A stretch of 64,000 bases of DNA from assembly GCF_022549785.1 (NCBI RefSeq), contig NZ_JAKZGO010000009.1, positions 1 through 64,000 on the forward strand, given 5' to 3'. Source of the DNA: Belliella alkalica. GTDB lineage: Bacteria > Bacteroidota > Bacteroidia > Cytophagales > Cyclobacteriaceae. Below the pieces are notes generated by a model. It saw nothing but the letters and a program-made list of their open reading frames with translations, made no database searches and was not told the DNA's origin. Positions 36,329 to 44,146 of the stretch are shown here, in pieces. How positions within the stretch are numbered: position 1 is the first letter of the stretch; each line of letters begins with the position of its first letter. The translations under genes were made by a program, and so were the position numbers.

Positions 36329-37228
36329 ATGGAGAATATTTTCAAAGGCATATTGCTATGTCTTTTGCTATGCAATGCCACAAAGAGCTACTCTCAAGTA
36401 TCAGAACAAGATAGTACAAAACAAGAAAGGGTCCAATTAGACAGTATCTTTCTTGCAGAATTTGAAGAAACAAAACCAACTCAAAAACCTAAAGTGCTTC
36501 ATGCGGAGCCATTGTACATTGATTTGATCCGTGACTTAGGAGCAAGAAAAGGTGAAAAGGAATGGAACGTCGGAGCAGGAATGACGGATAAGAGAGGGTT
36601 TGACGAGTATGAGCTTTTGGTGGAATATGAATGGGCTCCTATAGATCGATTGGGGTTTGAAATAGAGGTACCAGTCACTTTATTTTCTACTAGAGGAGAT
36701 TTGTCACAAAACTTAGAAAGGCCATCCAATCGAGTAGAATCCCTCAAATTAGCTACTCAATGGTCATTCTTAGTTTCTGAAAAAGCAAAAACATCATTAG
36801 CAGTAGGATACATTCACGAATTTGAATTTGTAGATCTCAACAAAATGACACGAGGTGAAATATTCAACGGCAATGTTTTCAACCCTTTCTTTATCGCAGC
36901 AAAAAGATGGGGGAGCAATTACCATACTTTGGTCTATACAGGACCACGAATCCTCAAAGAATTCAATCACAAATCTGAGTTATCATATGAAATCCACTCA
37001 AATTTCCACTACATGATTCCCGGCACCAGAAACTTTATTGGCTTAGAATTCAACAAGGAGTTTCATCATAACGAGTTTATTGGCATATTACGCCCCCAAA
37101 TGCGGGTTGGTTTGGCAGAGAATTTAATGGTTGGTATTGTCACAGGAATACCTGTAAGTGGAAATGACAGAAGTATGAGTTCTTTCGTACGGATTATATA
37201 TGAGCCTGGTTTTAAGACTTTTCATTAA
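36329..37228 (+). CDS. Conserved Bacteroidota outer-membrane beta-barrel-like protein (HAEPL type)
   Basis: The 299-residue protein has a Sec signal peptide (IFKGILLCLLLCNATKSYSQ) and then the strongly conserved block HAEPLYIDLIRDLGARKGEK near residues 52-71, found in a family of uncharacterised Bacteroidota proteins. The remainder alternates short strands with aromatic girdles (for example YELLVEYEWAPIDRLGFEIE), fitting a 10- to 12-strand outer-membrane barrel. The substrate or role is unknown. It ends in FVRIIYEPGFKTFH. The small exported protein encoded just upstream is the only neighbour on its strand. Confidence 0.75.
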   Translation: MENIFKGILLCLLLCNATKSYSQVSEQDSTKQERVQLDSIFLAEFEETKPTQKPKVLHAEPLYIDLIRDLGARKGEKEWNVGAGMTDKRGFDEYELLVEYEWAPIDRLGFEIEVPVTLFSTRGDLSQNLERPSNRVESLKLATQWSFLVSEKAKTSLAVGYIHEFEFVDLNKMTRGEIFNGNVFNPFFIAAKRWGSNYHTLVYTGPRILKEFNHKSELSYEIHSNFHYMIPGTRNFIGLEFNKEFHHNEFIGILRPQMRVGLAENLMVGIVTGIPVSGNDRSMSSFVRIIYEPGFKTFH

Positions 37229-37251
37229 ATGAAGTAATAAAAATTAATATT

Positions 37252-37400
37252 ATGACTATCCGCTTTCTTGCACATAGCTAAACATAGATTGTCAGATGAA
37301 CGATTTGTGGTTTTGTTGACTTTGACCTGTTGTCTGCTGACGAATATCCGGAACCTACAAAGGTACTTCTTACCCAATGTGCAACATTGCGGATACTCAT
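37252..37400 (+). repeat. Dispersed intergenic repeat, copy 3, with MITE-like ends
   Basis: The unit is 149 bp with inverted ends ATGACTATCCGC (37252-37263) and GCGGATACTCAT (37389-37400) that match at 11 of 12 positions. Inside the left end it follows the family consensus (TTTCTTGCACATAGCTAAAC). No coding sequence is present. Confidence 0.6.
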
Positions 37401-37428
37401 GATTATTTTACTTATCTTTTCAATTCTC

Positions 37429-37493
37429 CTAACTTAAGTAATAGAATAATATCAGAAAACACTTTTGATTTTTAATTTTATTACTTAAGTTAG
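37429..37493 (+). promoter_or_regulatory. Paired operator-like palindromes upstream of the ROK regulator
   Basis: CTAACTTAAGTAATA (37429-37443) is repeated exactly as its inverted complement at 37479-37493. Each arm contains the palindrome ACTTAAGT (37432-37439 and 37483-37490), 51 bp apart, about five helical turns, so both face the same side of DNA. The right arm lies near the -33 region of a candidate -7 box (TATATTTA, 37516-37523). This fits looping autoregulation by the ROK protein. Confidence 0.65.
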
Positions 37494-37542
37494 ATTCCTT
37501 TAGTTGATTTTTTAATATATTTAGCCAGTCAATCTCAAGTTT

Positions 37543-38778
37543 ATGAACCTAATCAATCCAAAAAAAACCCTAGAATCTAAAGAAGGTGTCGTTGAAGTAA
37601 AAAATTACATCAACAAAATCAAACTTATCAAAAACCTCTATACTAAAGGAAGTAACACTGCGGGAGAGATTTGTAGCGAAGTAGGCATTAGCTTACCAAC
37701 TGTAAATTCACTCTTGACAGATTTGATCAAGTCCGGAGAGATTGTCAAAGACGGAAGAGCACAATCTCAGGGAGGGCGAAAACCAGATCTTTATAGATTA
37801 TCTGATGATTCATTTTATATTGTTTCTATAGACATCAACAAATACAATATCACTGCTGCAATTTATGGCAGTGATAACAAAGCCGTGACTGAGGCTAAAA
37901 CACTTAAAATCAAGCTTAATAATGAAGAAGAAACCTTTGATAAAATATGCGATTTTTTGGAAGAAATCATAAGAGAATCGGGCTATGAAAATGATAAAAT
38001 AATAGCAATAGGTATCTCAATGCCAGGAATGATAGATTCGATAAATGGTATAAACCATACTTATCTAAATTTTGGAAAACTTAACCTAGTCGCAAATTTT
38101 GAACAAAGACTTAATAAAAAAGTGTTTCTTGAAAATGATGCACGAGCAATGACTCTCGCTGAATTCAAATTTGGACATAATGAAGGGTATAAAAATGTAC
38201 TTGGGATATTTATAGGCTGGGGAATAGGTCTAGGAATAATGATAGATGGGAAAATTTATCAAGGTGCGTCTGGATTTGCGGGTGAATTTAGCCACTCTCC
38301 TATTTTTGAATCATCTGATATTACTTGCGCATGTGGAAAAAAAGGATGTCTTGATTCAATAGCATCTGGAACAGCTATTGTAAAGAAAGCGAAAGAAGCT
38401 GTCATTACCGATATGGAATCTATTCTCGCAAGAATGGCTAATGAAAATGAAATGACACCAGAATTGGTTGTCAATGCCGCTCTTGCAGGAGATCAAAGAG
38501 CTATCACGATTCTTAGTCAAGTAGGGCTTGATTTAGGCAGAGGTATATCAATATTGATCCAACTACTCAATCCAAAACTAATTATATTGGGAGGAATTGT
38601 TGCTGAAGCAAAACACTACCTTACTACCCCTATTCAACAAGCTCTAAACATTTATAGCATGGCAAAATCAAGGGAAAATACTGAAATCACCCTTTACAAA
38701 TTAGGAAGAGAAGTTGGTCTTCTTGGCGGGGTAGCAATTGTCAACGATAAAATATTTGAAGACATTATACAGTCCTAA
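37543..38778 (+). CDS. ROK family transcriptional regulator (NagC/XylR type)
   Basis: The 411-residue protein has an N-terminal winged helix-turn-helix (about residues 25-75, EICSEVGISLPTVNSLLTDL) and a ROK sugar-kinase-like domain. The zinc-binding ROK motif reads CACGKKGCLD near 263-272, preceded by GEFSHSP where kinases have GExGH, and the phosphate loop region DINKYNITAAIYG is changed from the kinase ATP motif, so it is probably a sugar-responsive regulator and not an enzyme. A striking operator pair lies upstream. Its 3' end overlaps the convergent LacI-family gene by 14 bp. Confidence 0.92.
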   Translation: MNLINPKKTLESKEGVVEVKNYINKIKLIKNLYTKGSNTAGEICSEVGISLPTVNSLLTDLIKSGEIVKDGRAQSQGGRKPDLYRLSDDSFYIVSIDINKYNITAAIYGSDNKAVTEAKTLKIKLNNEEETFDKICDFLEEIIRESGYENDKIIAIGISMPGMIDSINGINHTYLNFGKLNLVANFEQRLNKKVFLENDARAMTLAEFKFGHNEGYKNVLGIFIGWGIGLGIMIDGKIYQGASGFAGEFSHSPIFESSDITCACGKKGCLDSIASGTAIVKKAKEAVITDMESILARMANENEMTPELVVNAALAGDQRAITILSQVGLDLGRGISILIQLLNPKLIILGGIVAEAKHYLTTPIQQALNIYSMAKSRENTEITLYKLGREVGLLGGVAIVNDKIFEDIIQS

Positions 38779-39790
38779 ATGTTGAACCCCTTTTCACCAA
38801 CTTATTTGACAATTCAATCTTCATAACTTCTGTTGATTCCACACCATTGAGTTGATGGAGGATACCATTCATCAGACTTTCTGCAATCTGCTCAATAGGC
38901 TGAGCAATAGCTGATATACTTGGCTGATGAAGTCCAAAGAAAAAATGATCATCAAAAGACAATACCTGCAAATCTTCAGGTATCAAAACCTCCATTTTTC
39001 TAAACGCATGCAAACCTTCAAATGCCAGATAATTTGTAGCAAAAAAAACAGCATCTACCTTTTCATGTGATTTTAGAAAGTCTATAATCTGATCTCCCAT
39101 GAAATCCGGGGACGAAGTGTGAAATGGCTCTTCAAAAACCAATGATTCTAAACCATGCTTTTTCATAGCGCTTTTGTACCCACTAAGCCTATCCTGCATC
39201 TGTGTCTGCTCTGATTCTAGTGTCACAAATACAATTCTCTTACATCCGTTTTGAATTAAGTATTCTGTTCCTTCGTAGCAACTCTTTTCATTTTCTACTA
39301 TCACATGACTACATTCTACTGATGGAATCCACCTGTCAAAAAGAATCACGGCAAAATTTTCTGATAGCAGAGTTTTAATTTCACCTTCTAAGCCGAGTGT
39401 TGGCGTAATGATAAAGCCATCAACATTCCTGTTTTTGAATGTCTGAATCAATTCTATTGCTTTATCAGCATCATTCTCTGTACTGCAATAGATGATCTTA
39501 TAGCCGCTTTTATATGCTCTTTCCTCTATTAACCTTGCAATATTTGAAAAGAACGAGTTTGAAATGTCTTCTACCATAAACACAATGACTTTTGATTTTC
39601 CAGATCTCAAACTTTGCGCGAGGTAATTAGGGCGATAGCCAACTTTTGCCACATAATCCTCCACAGTTTTAATCATGGTCTCACTTATACGTTTTTCTTT
39701 GGCTTTGCCATTGATTATAAATGAAATCGTTGTGATAGAAATACCCAACTCTTTTGCAATATCCTTAATAGAGATCTTCTTCTTCGTCAT
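38765..39790 (-). CDS. LacI family transcriptional regulator
   Basis: The 341-residue protein has an N-terminal LacI helix-turn-helix (ISIKDIAKELGISITTISFI) with a hinge helix near residues 50-60, and a periplasmic-binding-protein-like sugar domain (residues 62-335) with typical stretches VIVFMVEDISNSFFSNIARL and GFIITPTLGLEG. It should repress genes for a sugar pathway in the absence of its ligand. Three TTTAGCTAAA-type palindromes lie upstream of its own promoter. The target genes are not evident nearby. Confidence 0.95.
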   Translation of the reverse strand: MTKKKISIKDIAKELGISITTISFIINGKAKEKRISETMIKTVEDYVAKVGYRPNYLAQSLRSGKSKVIVFMVEDISNSFFSNIARLIEERAYKSGYKIIYCSTENDADKAIELIQTFKNRNVDGFIITPTLGLEGEIKTLLSENFAVILFDRWIPSVECSHVIVENEKSCYEGTEYLIQNGCKRIVFVTLESEQTQMQDRLSGYKSAMKKHGLESLVFEEPFHTSSPDFMGDQIIDFLKSHEKVDAVFFATNYLAFEGLHAFRKMEVLIPEDLQVLSFDDHFFFGLHQPSISAIAQPIEQIAESLMNGILHQLNGVESTEVMKIELSNKLVKRGSTFRTV

Positions 39791-39816
39791 TACAATTCTA
39801 TTTTTCTTAGACTAAG

Positions 39817-39824
39817 CAAATCTA
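39817..39824 (-). promoter_or_regulatory. -7 box (TAGATTTG) of the LacI-family gene
   Basis: On the minus strand TAGATTTG fits TAnnTTTG, 27 bp before the ATG at 39790. Confidence 0.6.
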
Positions 39825-39840
39825 TAGTCAAAAATCGAAT

Positions 39841-39903
39841 TTTAGCTAAAATTTTTAGCTAAATATCCAGAAATAAATGTGAACATGGAAAAATGTAGCT
39901 AAA
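39841..39903 (-). promoter_or_regulatory. Three TTTAGCTAAA palindromic operator sites
   Basis: Perfect 10-bp palindromes TTTAGCTAAA lie at 39841-39850 and 39854-39863, and a one-mismatch copy TGTAGCTAAA at 39894-39903. The first covers the -33 region of the promoter at 39817-39824, so a bound repressor would block polymerase. Spacing from site 1 to site 3 is 53 bp. Confidence 0.6.
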
Positions 39904-40276
39904 TAAAAAATATTTGAATTTTGTTCTGTTGAATTGCTGCATGGCATTTGGTCATTACACAATAAGTATATTCACTTTCTTACCCGTAGCCAAATAAATT
40001 GATAAAAATTTAAGTCAATAAATGCACTATCAAATAATTAATAACAATTATCCGCATGATTTTATTGGGAAATTCGCTTACTGATGTTTTTGCGGATAAT
40101 CATTAGAATTAAATAGTCTATAAATTACTAATACATTGAATGACTTAATCACCACCTACTTGGCTGACTACTGTTAAGAAAACCAATGTTCGCAATAAAT
40201 AATCCAATCAGTAGACTAAACTAGTACAGTTATAATGGTACAATAATGTATTAGTATGAAGAGAAATAAAATAAAA
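39864..40276. other. Intergenic region between the LacI-family gene and glnN
   Basis: No gene is visible. The stretch contains the third LacI-type site (39894-39903) and copy 2 of the dispersed repeat. Confidence 0.5.
39967..40104 (+). repeat. Dispersed intergenic repeat, copy 2
   Basis: The first 60 bp align with copy 1 (3845-3905) at about 80%. The second half forms a long hairpin: AACAATTATCCGCA (40043-40056) against TGCGGATAATCATT (40091-40104), matching at 12 of 14 positions. Confidence 0.6.
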
Positions 40277-40306
40277 AAAGAAAGACCATTTTCACGGTCT
40301 TTCTTT
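40277..40306 (-). terminator. Terminator after glnN
   Basis: AAAGAAAGACC (40277-40287) pairs exactly with GGTCTTTCTTT (40296-40306) around an 8-base loop. On the minus strand a T-rich tract follows, 30 bp past the glnN stop codon. Confidence 0.85.
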
Positions 40307-40336
40307 TTGATATAAACTTAGTAGTAGTATTACTTA

Positions 40337-42499
40337 TTATTTGATAAATAGCATTTCTCTATATTTTACTAGAGGCCAAGATTCATCATCTACCAAGAGC
40401 TCTAATTTATCTACAGCATATCTGATTTTATCAAAGAAAGCTTCTTTGACATCTGTGCTATAACCTTTTGCTCTTTTGACAATATCATCCTCCTTATTGA
40501 GTTTCTTTCTAGCCTCAATCATTTGGTTAACATTAGATTTTAACGACTCCAAATGACGACTCACATCTTTGATTGTCTCAATTGCAGCTGTGTTGTCTAA
40601 GCCAAGACCTTGAAGTCCATTAGCATTCTCAATCAACTTATTTTGATATAGAATAGCTGTAGGAATGATATGATTCAAAGCAAGGTCGCCCATTACTCTA
40701 GACTCAATCTGAACCTTCTTGATATAATTTTCAAGCATGATTTCGTGTCTTGCATGCAATTCGACATGTGAAAGAACATTATGTTTCGAAAACACCTCAA
40801 TAGATTTTTTATCTAAATATGTATCCAAAGCAAAAGGTGTACTTTTTAGGTTAGACAAACCTCTTTTTTCAGCTTCTTTCTCCCATTCCTCAGAATAGCC
40901 ATCACCTTCAAATCTAACTTTCTTACTATCCTTGATGTATTTTCTTAATACATTTACAATAGCAATTTTCTTCTCCTTACCTGCAGACATTTCCTTATCA
41001 ATATCTTTTGCAAGTTGTTTCAAAGTCTCTGCTACGATGACATTCAACACAGTCATAGGACCAGCAGAATTTGCTTGAGAACCAACTGCTCTGAACTCAA
41101 ATTTGTTTCCAGTAAACGCAAACGGAGAAGTTCTATTTCTATCTGTGTTGTCCAATATGATTTCTGGGATTTTAGAAATACCCAACTTCATATACATATT
41201 GTCACCTTTCTCGATCTTTATGTTACCGTTTTTCTCAAGCTCATCTAGGACACCGCTAAGTGTTGAACCCAAGAATACAGAAATAATTGCAGGAGGTGCT
41301 TCATTTGCTCCCAATCTGTAATCATTACCTGCAGAAGCTATACTAGCTCTTAACAAGTCTGCATAATCATATACAGCTTTTACAGTAGCTACCAAGAAAG
41401 TTAAGAATTGAAGATTCTCTCTTGCCGAATTACTTGGCTGGAATAAGTTAACTCCAGTATCTGTGATCAAAGACCAGTTATTGTGCTTTCCTGATCCATT
41501 TACACCAGCAAATGGCTTCTCGTGGAACAATACTTTCAAATCGTGTCTTTCAGCTACTTTGTCCATCACATCCATCAAAAGTTGGTTGTGATCCACAGCT
41601 TTATTAATTTCTTCAAAAAGAGGTGCTACTTCAAATTGTCCTGGAGCTACTTCATTGTGACGTGTTGAAACTGGAATACCTAATTTTAAGGCTTCAATTT
41701 CAAAATCCATCATAAATTCCTTTACCCTAGTAGGGATAGTTCCAAAATAATGATCCTCCAATTGCTGACCTCTAGCGGGATTGTGACCAAATACTGATCT
41801 ACCAGCCATTACCAAGTCAGGTCTTGTAGCAAACAATGCTTTATCTATTACAAAATACTCTTGCTCTACACCTAAAGATGGTGTGATTTTCCTTACATTT
41901 CTATCAAATAGTTGACATATTGCAACTGAAGCTTCATTAATAGCTTCGATTGATTTCAAAAGGGGGGTTTTGTAATCTAAGGCTTCACCTGTGTAAGCAA
42001 CGAAAATAGTTGGAATACAAAGTGTATTGCCAAAAATGAATATAGGTGAAGAAGGATCCCATGCAGTATAACCTCGTGCTTCAAAAGTAGAGCGGATACC
42101 GCCATTTGGGAATGAAGATGCATCAGGCTCTTGCTGAACCAATGCTGATCCCTTAAATTTCTCGATACCAGCATGTGCATCAAAAAAAGCGTCGTGCTTC
42201 TCAGCGGTAGAACCTGTCAATGGCTGAAACCAGTGTGTATAGTGGGTCACACCTTTACTCAAAGCCCAAGTTTTTATGGCTGAAGAAACCTCTTCGGCTG
42301 TAATTGGATCAATTTTAGAACCTTTTTCGATTGCTTCAACGACCTTTTTGTAAACCGTAGGTGCCAAAGACTCTTTCATCTGCTTGGTACCGAATACACT
42401 TTCTCCATAATAATCAGAAATCTTAAGCGAAGGTGGAGTAGCCGTAACGCTTGGTCTGCTTTGCGCCAATAAAAGCGCTCTTTGTCTTAAAGTTGCCAT
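40337..42499 (-). CDS. glnN: Glutamine synthetase type III
   Basis: The 720-residue protein is a type III glutamine synthetase, the large form typical of Bacteroidota and cyanobacteria. It makes glutamine from glutamate, ammonia and ATP in the cytoplasm as a dodecamer. Diagnostic stretches are THWFQPLTGSTAEKHDAFFD near residue 82, LGVEQEYFVID near 207, RHNEVAPGQFEVAP near 283 and the ATP-site region KHNNWSL near 337. It is transcribed alone, with a TATTTTTG box about 30 bp upstream and a terminator downstream. Confidence 0.97.
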   Translation of the reverse strand: MATLRQRALLLAQSRPSVTATPPSLKISDYYGESVFGTKQMKESLAPTVYKKVVEAIEKGSKIDPITAEEVSSAIKTWALSKGVTHYTHWFQPLTGSTAEKHDAFFDAHAGIEKFKGSALVQQEPDASSFPNGGIRSTFEARGYTAWDPSSPIFIFGNTLCIPTIFVAYTGEALDYKTPLLKSIEAINEASVAICQLFDRNVRKITPSLGVEQEYFVIDKALFATRPDLVMAGRSVFGHNPARGQQLEDHYFGTIPTRVKEFMMDFEIEALKLGIPVSTRHNEVAPGQFEVAPLFEEINKAVDHNQLLMDVMDKVAERHDLKVLFHEKPFAGVNGSGKHNNWSLITDTGVNLFQPSNSARENLQFLTFLVATVKAVYDYADLLRASIASAGNDYRLGANEAPPAIISVFLGSTLSGVLDELEKNGNIKIEKGDNMYMKLGISKIPEIILDNTDRNRTSPFAFTGNKFEFRAVGSQANSAGPMTVLNVIVAETLKQLAKDIDKEMSAGKEKKIAIVNVLRKYIKDSKKVRFEGDGYSEEWEKEAEKRGLSNLKSTPFALDTYLDKKSIEVFSKHNVLSHVELHARHEIMLENYIKKVQIESRVMGDLALNHIIPTAILYQNKLIENANGLQGLGLDNTAAIETIKDVSRHLESLKSNVNQMIEARKKLNKEDDIVKRAKGYSTDVKEAFFDKIRYAVDKLELLVDDESWPLVKYREMLFIK

Positions 42500-42530
42500 T
42501 TCTACAATAAGTGGTTTGATTTTATACTTA

Positions 42531-42538
42531 CAAAAATA
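42531..42538 (-). promoter_or_regulatory. -7 box (TATTTTTG) for glnN
   Basis: On the minus strand the box fits TAnnTTTG and lies 32 bp before the ATG at 42499. Confidence 0.55.
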
Positions 42539-42677
42539 GAAAATTATATCTACTTTAAAGCAAATAGCTGATTTTTAAACCAATTTTTCAAAAAAAATAC
42601 AGTTTTTTCAAAAAAACAGGACGGAAATTAGGAAAGTAAAGCTATTCCATATGTTTTTGAGGGAAATAATTAGAAAA

Positions 42678-42707
42678 TTGAAAACCTGAGTTAAATAATT
42701 AACTTTG
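42678..42707 (+). promoter_or_regulatory. Promoter of mtaB
   Basis: TTG (42678-42680) and TAACTTTG (42700-42707) are 19 bp apart, the same spacing as in the SRP RNA promoter. The -7 box overlaps a TTG at 42705 that is in frame with mtaB and is therefore unlikely to be its start. Confidence 0.7.
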
Positions 42708-42731
42708 CATTCTAAAATACTAGGATACATT

Positions 42732-44051
42732 GTGAAAAAAGTAGCATTTTATACATTAGGCTGTAAATTGAATTACTCTGAGACATCTACTATTAGCAGA
42801 ATGTTTGAGAAAAAAGGCTATCAAAAGGTGGAGTTTGATGAAAATCCAGATATTTTCATCATCAACACCTGTTCTGTAACAGACAATGCAGATAAAAAAT
42901 GTAAAAAAATCGTCAAAGAGGCAAAAAAAATATCCCCAAACTCTTATGTGACGATTATTGGATGCTACGCACAACTGAAACCAAAGGAAATCGCTGAAAT
43001 CAAAGGTGTGGATGCTGTCTTGGGAGCAGCAGAAAAGTTTAGATTGATAGAATTATTGGATGGCTTTGCCAAAGAGCAAGAAACAAAAGTCCTAGCTTCT
43101 GAAATCCAAGACGCTACCGTATTCAACAATGCATTCTCCATACATGATAGAACTAGAACATTCTTGAAAGTTCAAGATGGTTGTAATTATGGCTGTGCTT
43201 TTTGCACAATCCCACTGGCGCGAGGAAAAAGTAGAAGTGATAGTACCAAAAATATCCTAAAGTCAGCAAGAGAAATTGCCGCAACAGACGTAAAAGAAGT
43301 AGTGCTTACCGGAGTGAATATTGGTGACTTTGGAATTCAGGAAGGAAAAAGAGAAGAAAGATTCATCGATTTGGTCAAAGCTATTGACGAGATTGAAGGA
43401 ATAGACCGGATCAGAATTTCTTCTATAGAACCAAATCTACTGACAAATGAAACAATCGATTTTGTATCTACATCACAAAGATTTGTCCCACATTTCCATA
43501 TCCCACTCCAATCAGGAAGTAACCAAATCCTGAGAAAAATGGGGAGAAGATATCTTCGTGAACTGTATGAGGATAGAGTAAGCAAAATAAAAAGCCTTAT
43601 GCCTCACTGCTGCATAGGTGTGGATGTCATAGTTGGATTCCCGGGAGAGACAGACGAATTATTTTTGGAGACTTACAATTTCCTCAACAACCTTGATATT
43701 TCTTATTTACACGTTTTCACTTACTCTGAGCGTGCCAACACCCGAGCTACTGAAATGGAAGGTGTAGTTCCAATGAAAGTACGAAATGAAAGATCCAAAA
43801 TGCTGAGGATTCTTTCTGAGAAAAAAAGAAGGAATTTCTACGAGGAAAATCTAGGAAAAACTTTTACCGTACTATTTGAAGATGATGTGGAAGATGGTAA
43901 AATGCATGGATTCACGGAAAACTATATTCGTGTTTCTGCCAAGTATGACCCTATCCTGATCAATGAACTCAAGACAGTAACCCTAAAAGAAATAAATGAT
44001 AAAGGCAATGTAGAAGTTATGGAGCCAGAGTTGGTTTATGAAAAACACTAA
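42732..44051 (+). CDS. mtaB: tRNA (N6-threonylcarbamoyladenosine(37)-C2)-methylthiotransferase MtaB
   Basis: MtaB converts t6A37 to ms2t6A37 in tRNAs that read ANN codons. The 439-residue protein has the methylthiotransferase layout: UPF0004 domain with cluster cysteines in YTLGCKLNYSET, NTCSVTDNADKK and IIGCYAQLKP, the radical SAM motif CNYGCAFC, and a C-terminal TRAM domain. GCKLN and the RARGKSRS-type region set it apart from MiaB. I chose GTG 42732 because the in-frame TTG at 42705 falls in the promoter -7 box. A convergent ABC gene follows. Confidence 0.93.
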   Translation: MKKVAFYTLGCKLNYSETSTISRMFEKKGYQKVEFDENPDIFIINTCSVTDNADKKCKKIVKEAKKISPNSYVTIIGCYAQLKPKEIAEIKGVDAVLGAAEKFRLIELLDGFAKEQETKVLASEIQDATVFNNAFSIHDRTRTFLKVQDGCNYGCAFCTIPLARGKSRSDSTKNILKSAREIAATDVKEVVLTGVNIGDFGIQEGKREERFIDLVKAIDEIEGIDRIRISSIEPNLLTNETIDFVSTSQRFVPHFHIPLQSGSNQILRKMGRRYLRELYEDRVSKIKSLMPHCCIGVDVIVGFPGETDELFLETYNFLNNLDISYLHVFTYSERANTRATEMEGVVPMKVRNERSKMLRILSEKKRRNFYEENLGKTFTVLFEDDVEDGKMHGFTENYIRVSAKYDPILINELKTVTLKEINDKGNVEVMEPELVYEKH

Positions 44052-44146
44052 ATACCAACATACTTACAATTGAAATATAAGAAAATCAAAACTGGCATTT
44101 GGGTATACCCTGAATAAGCGTGATTTTAAATATTGTAGTTGTAATT

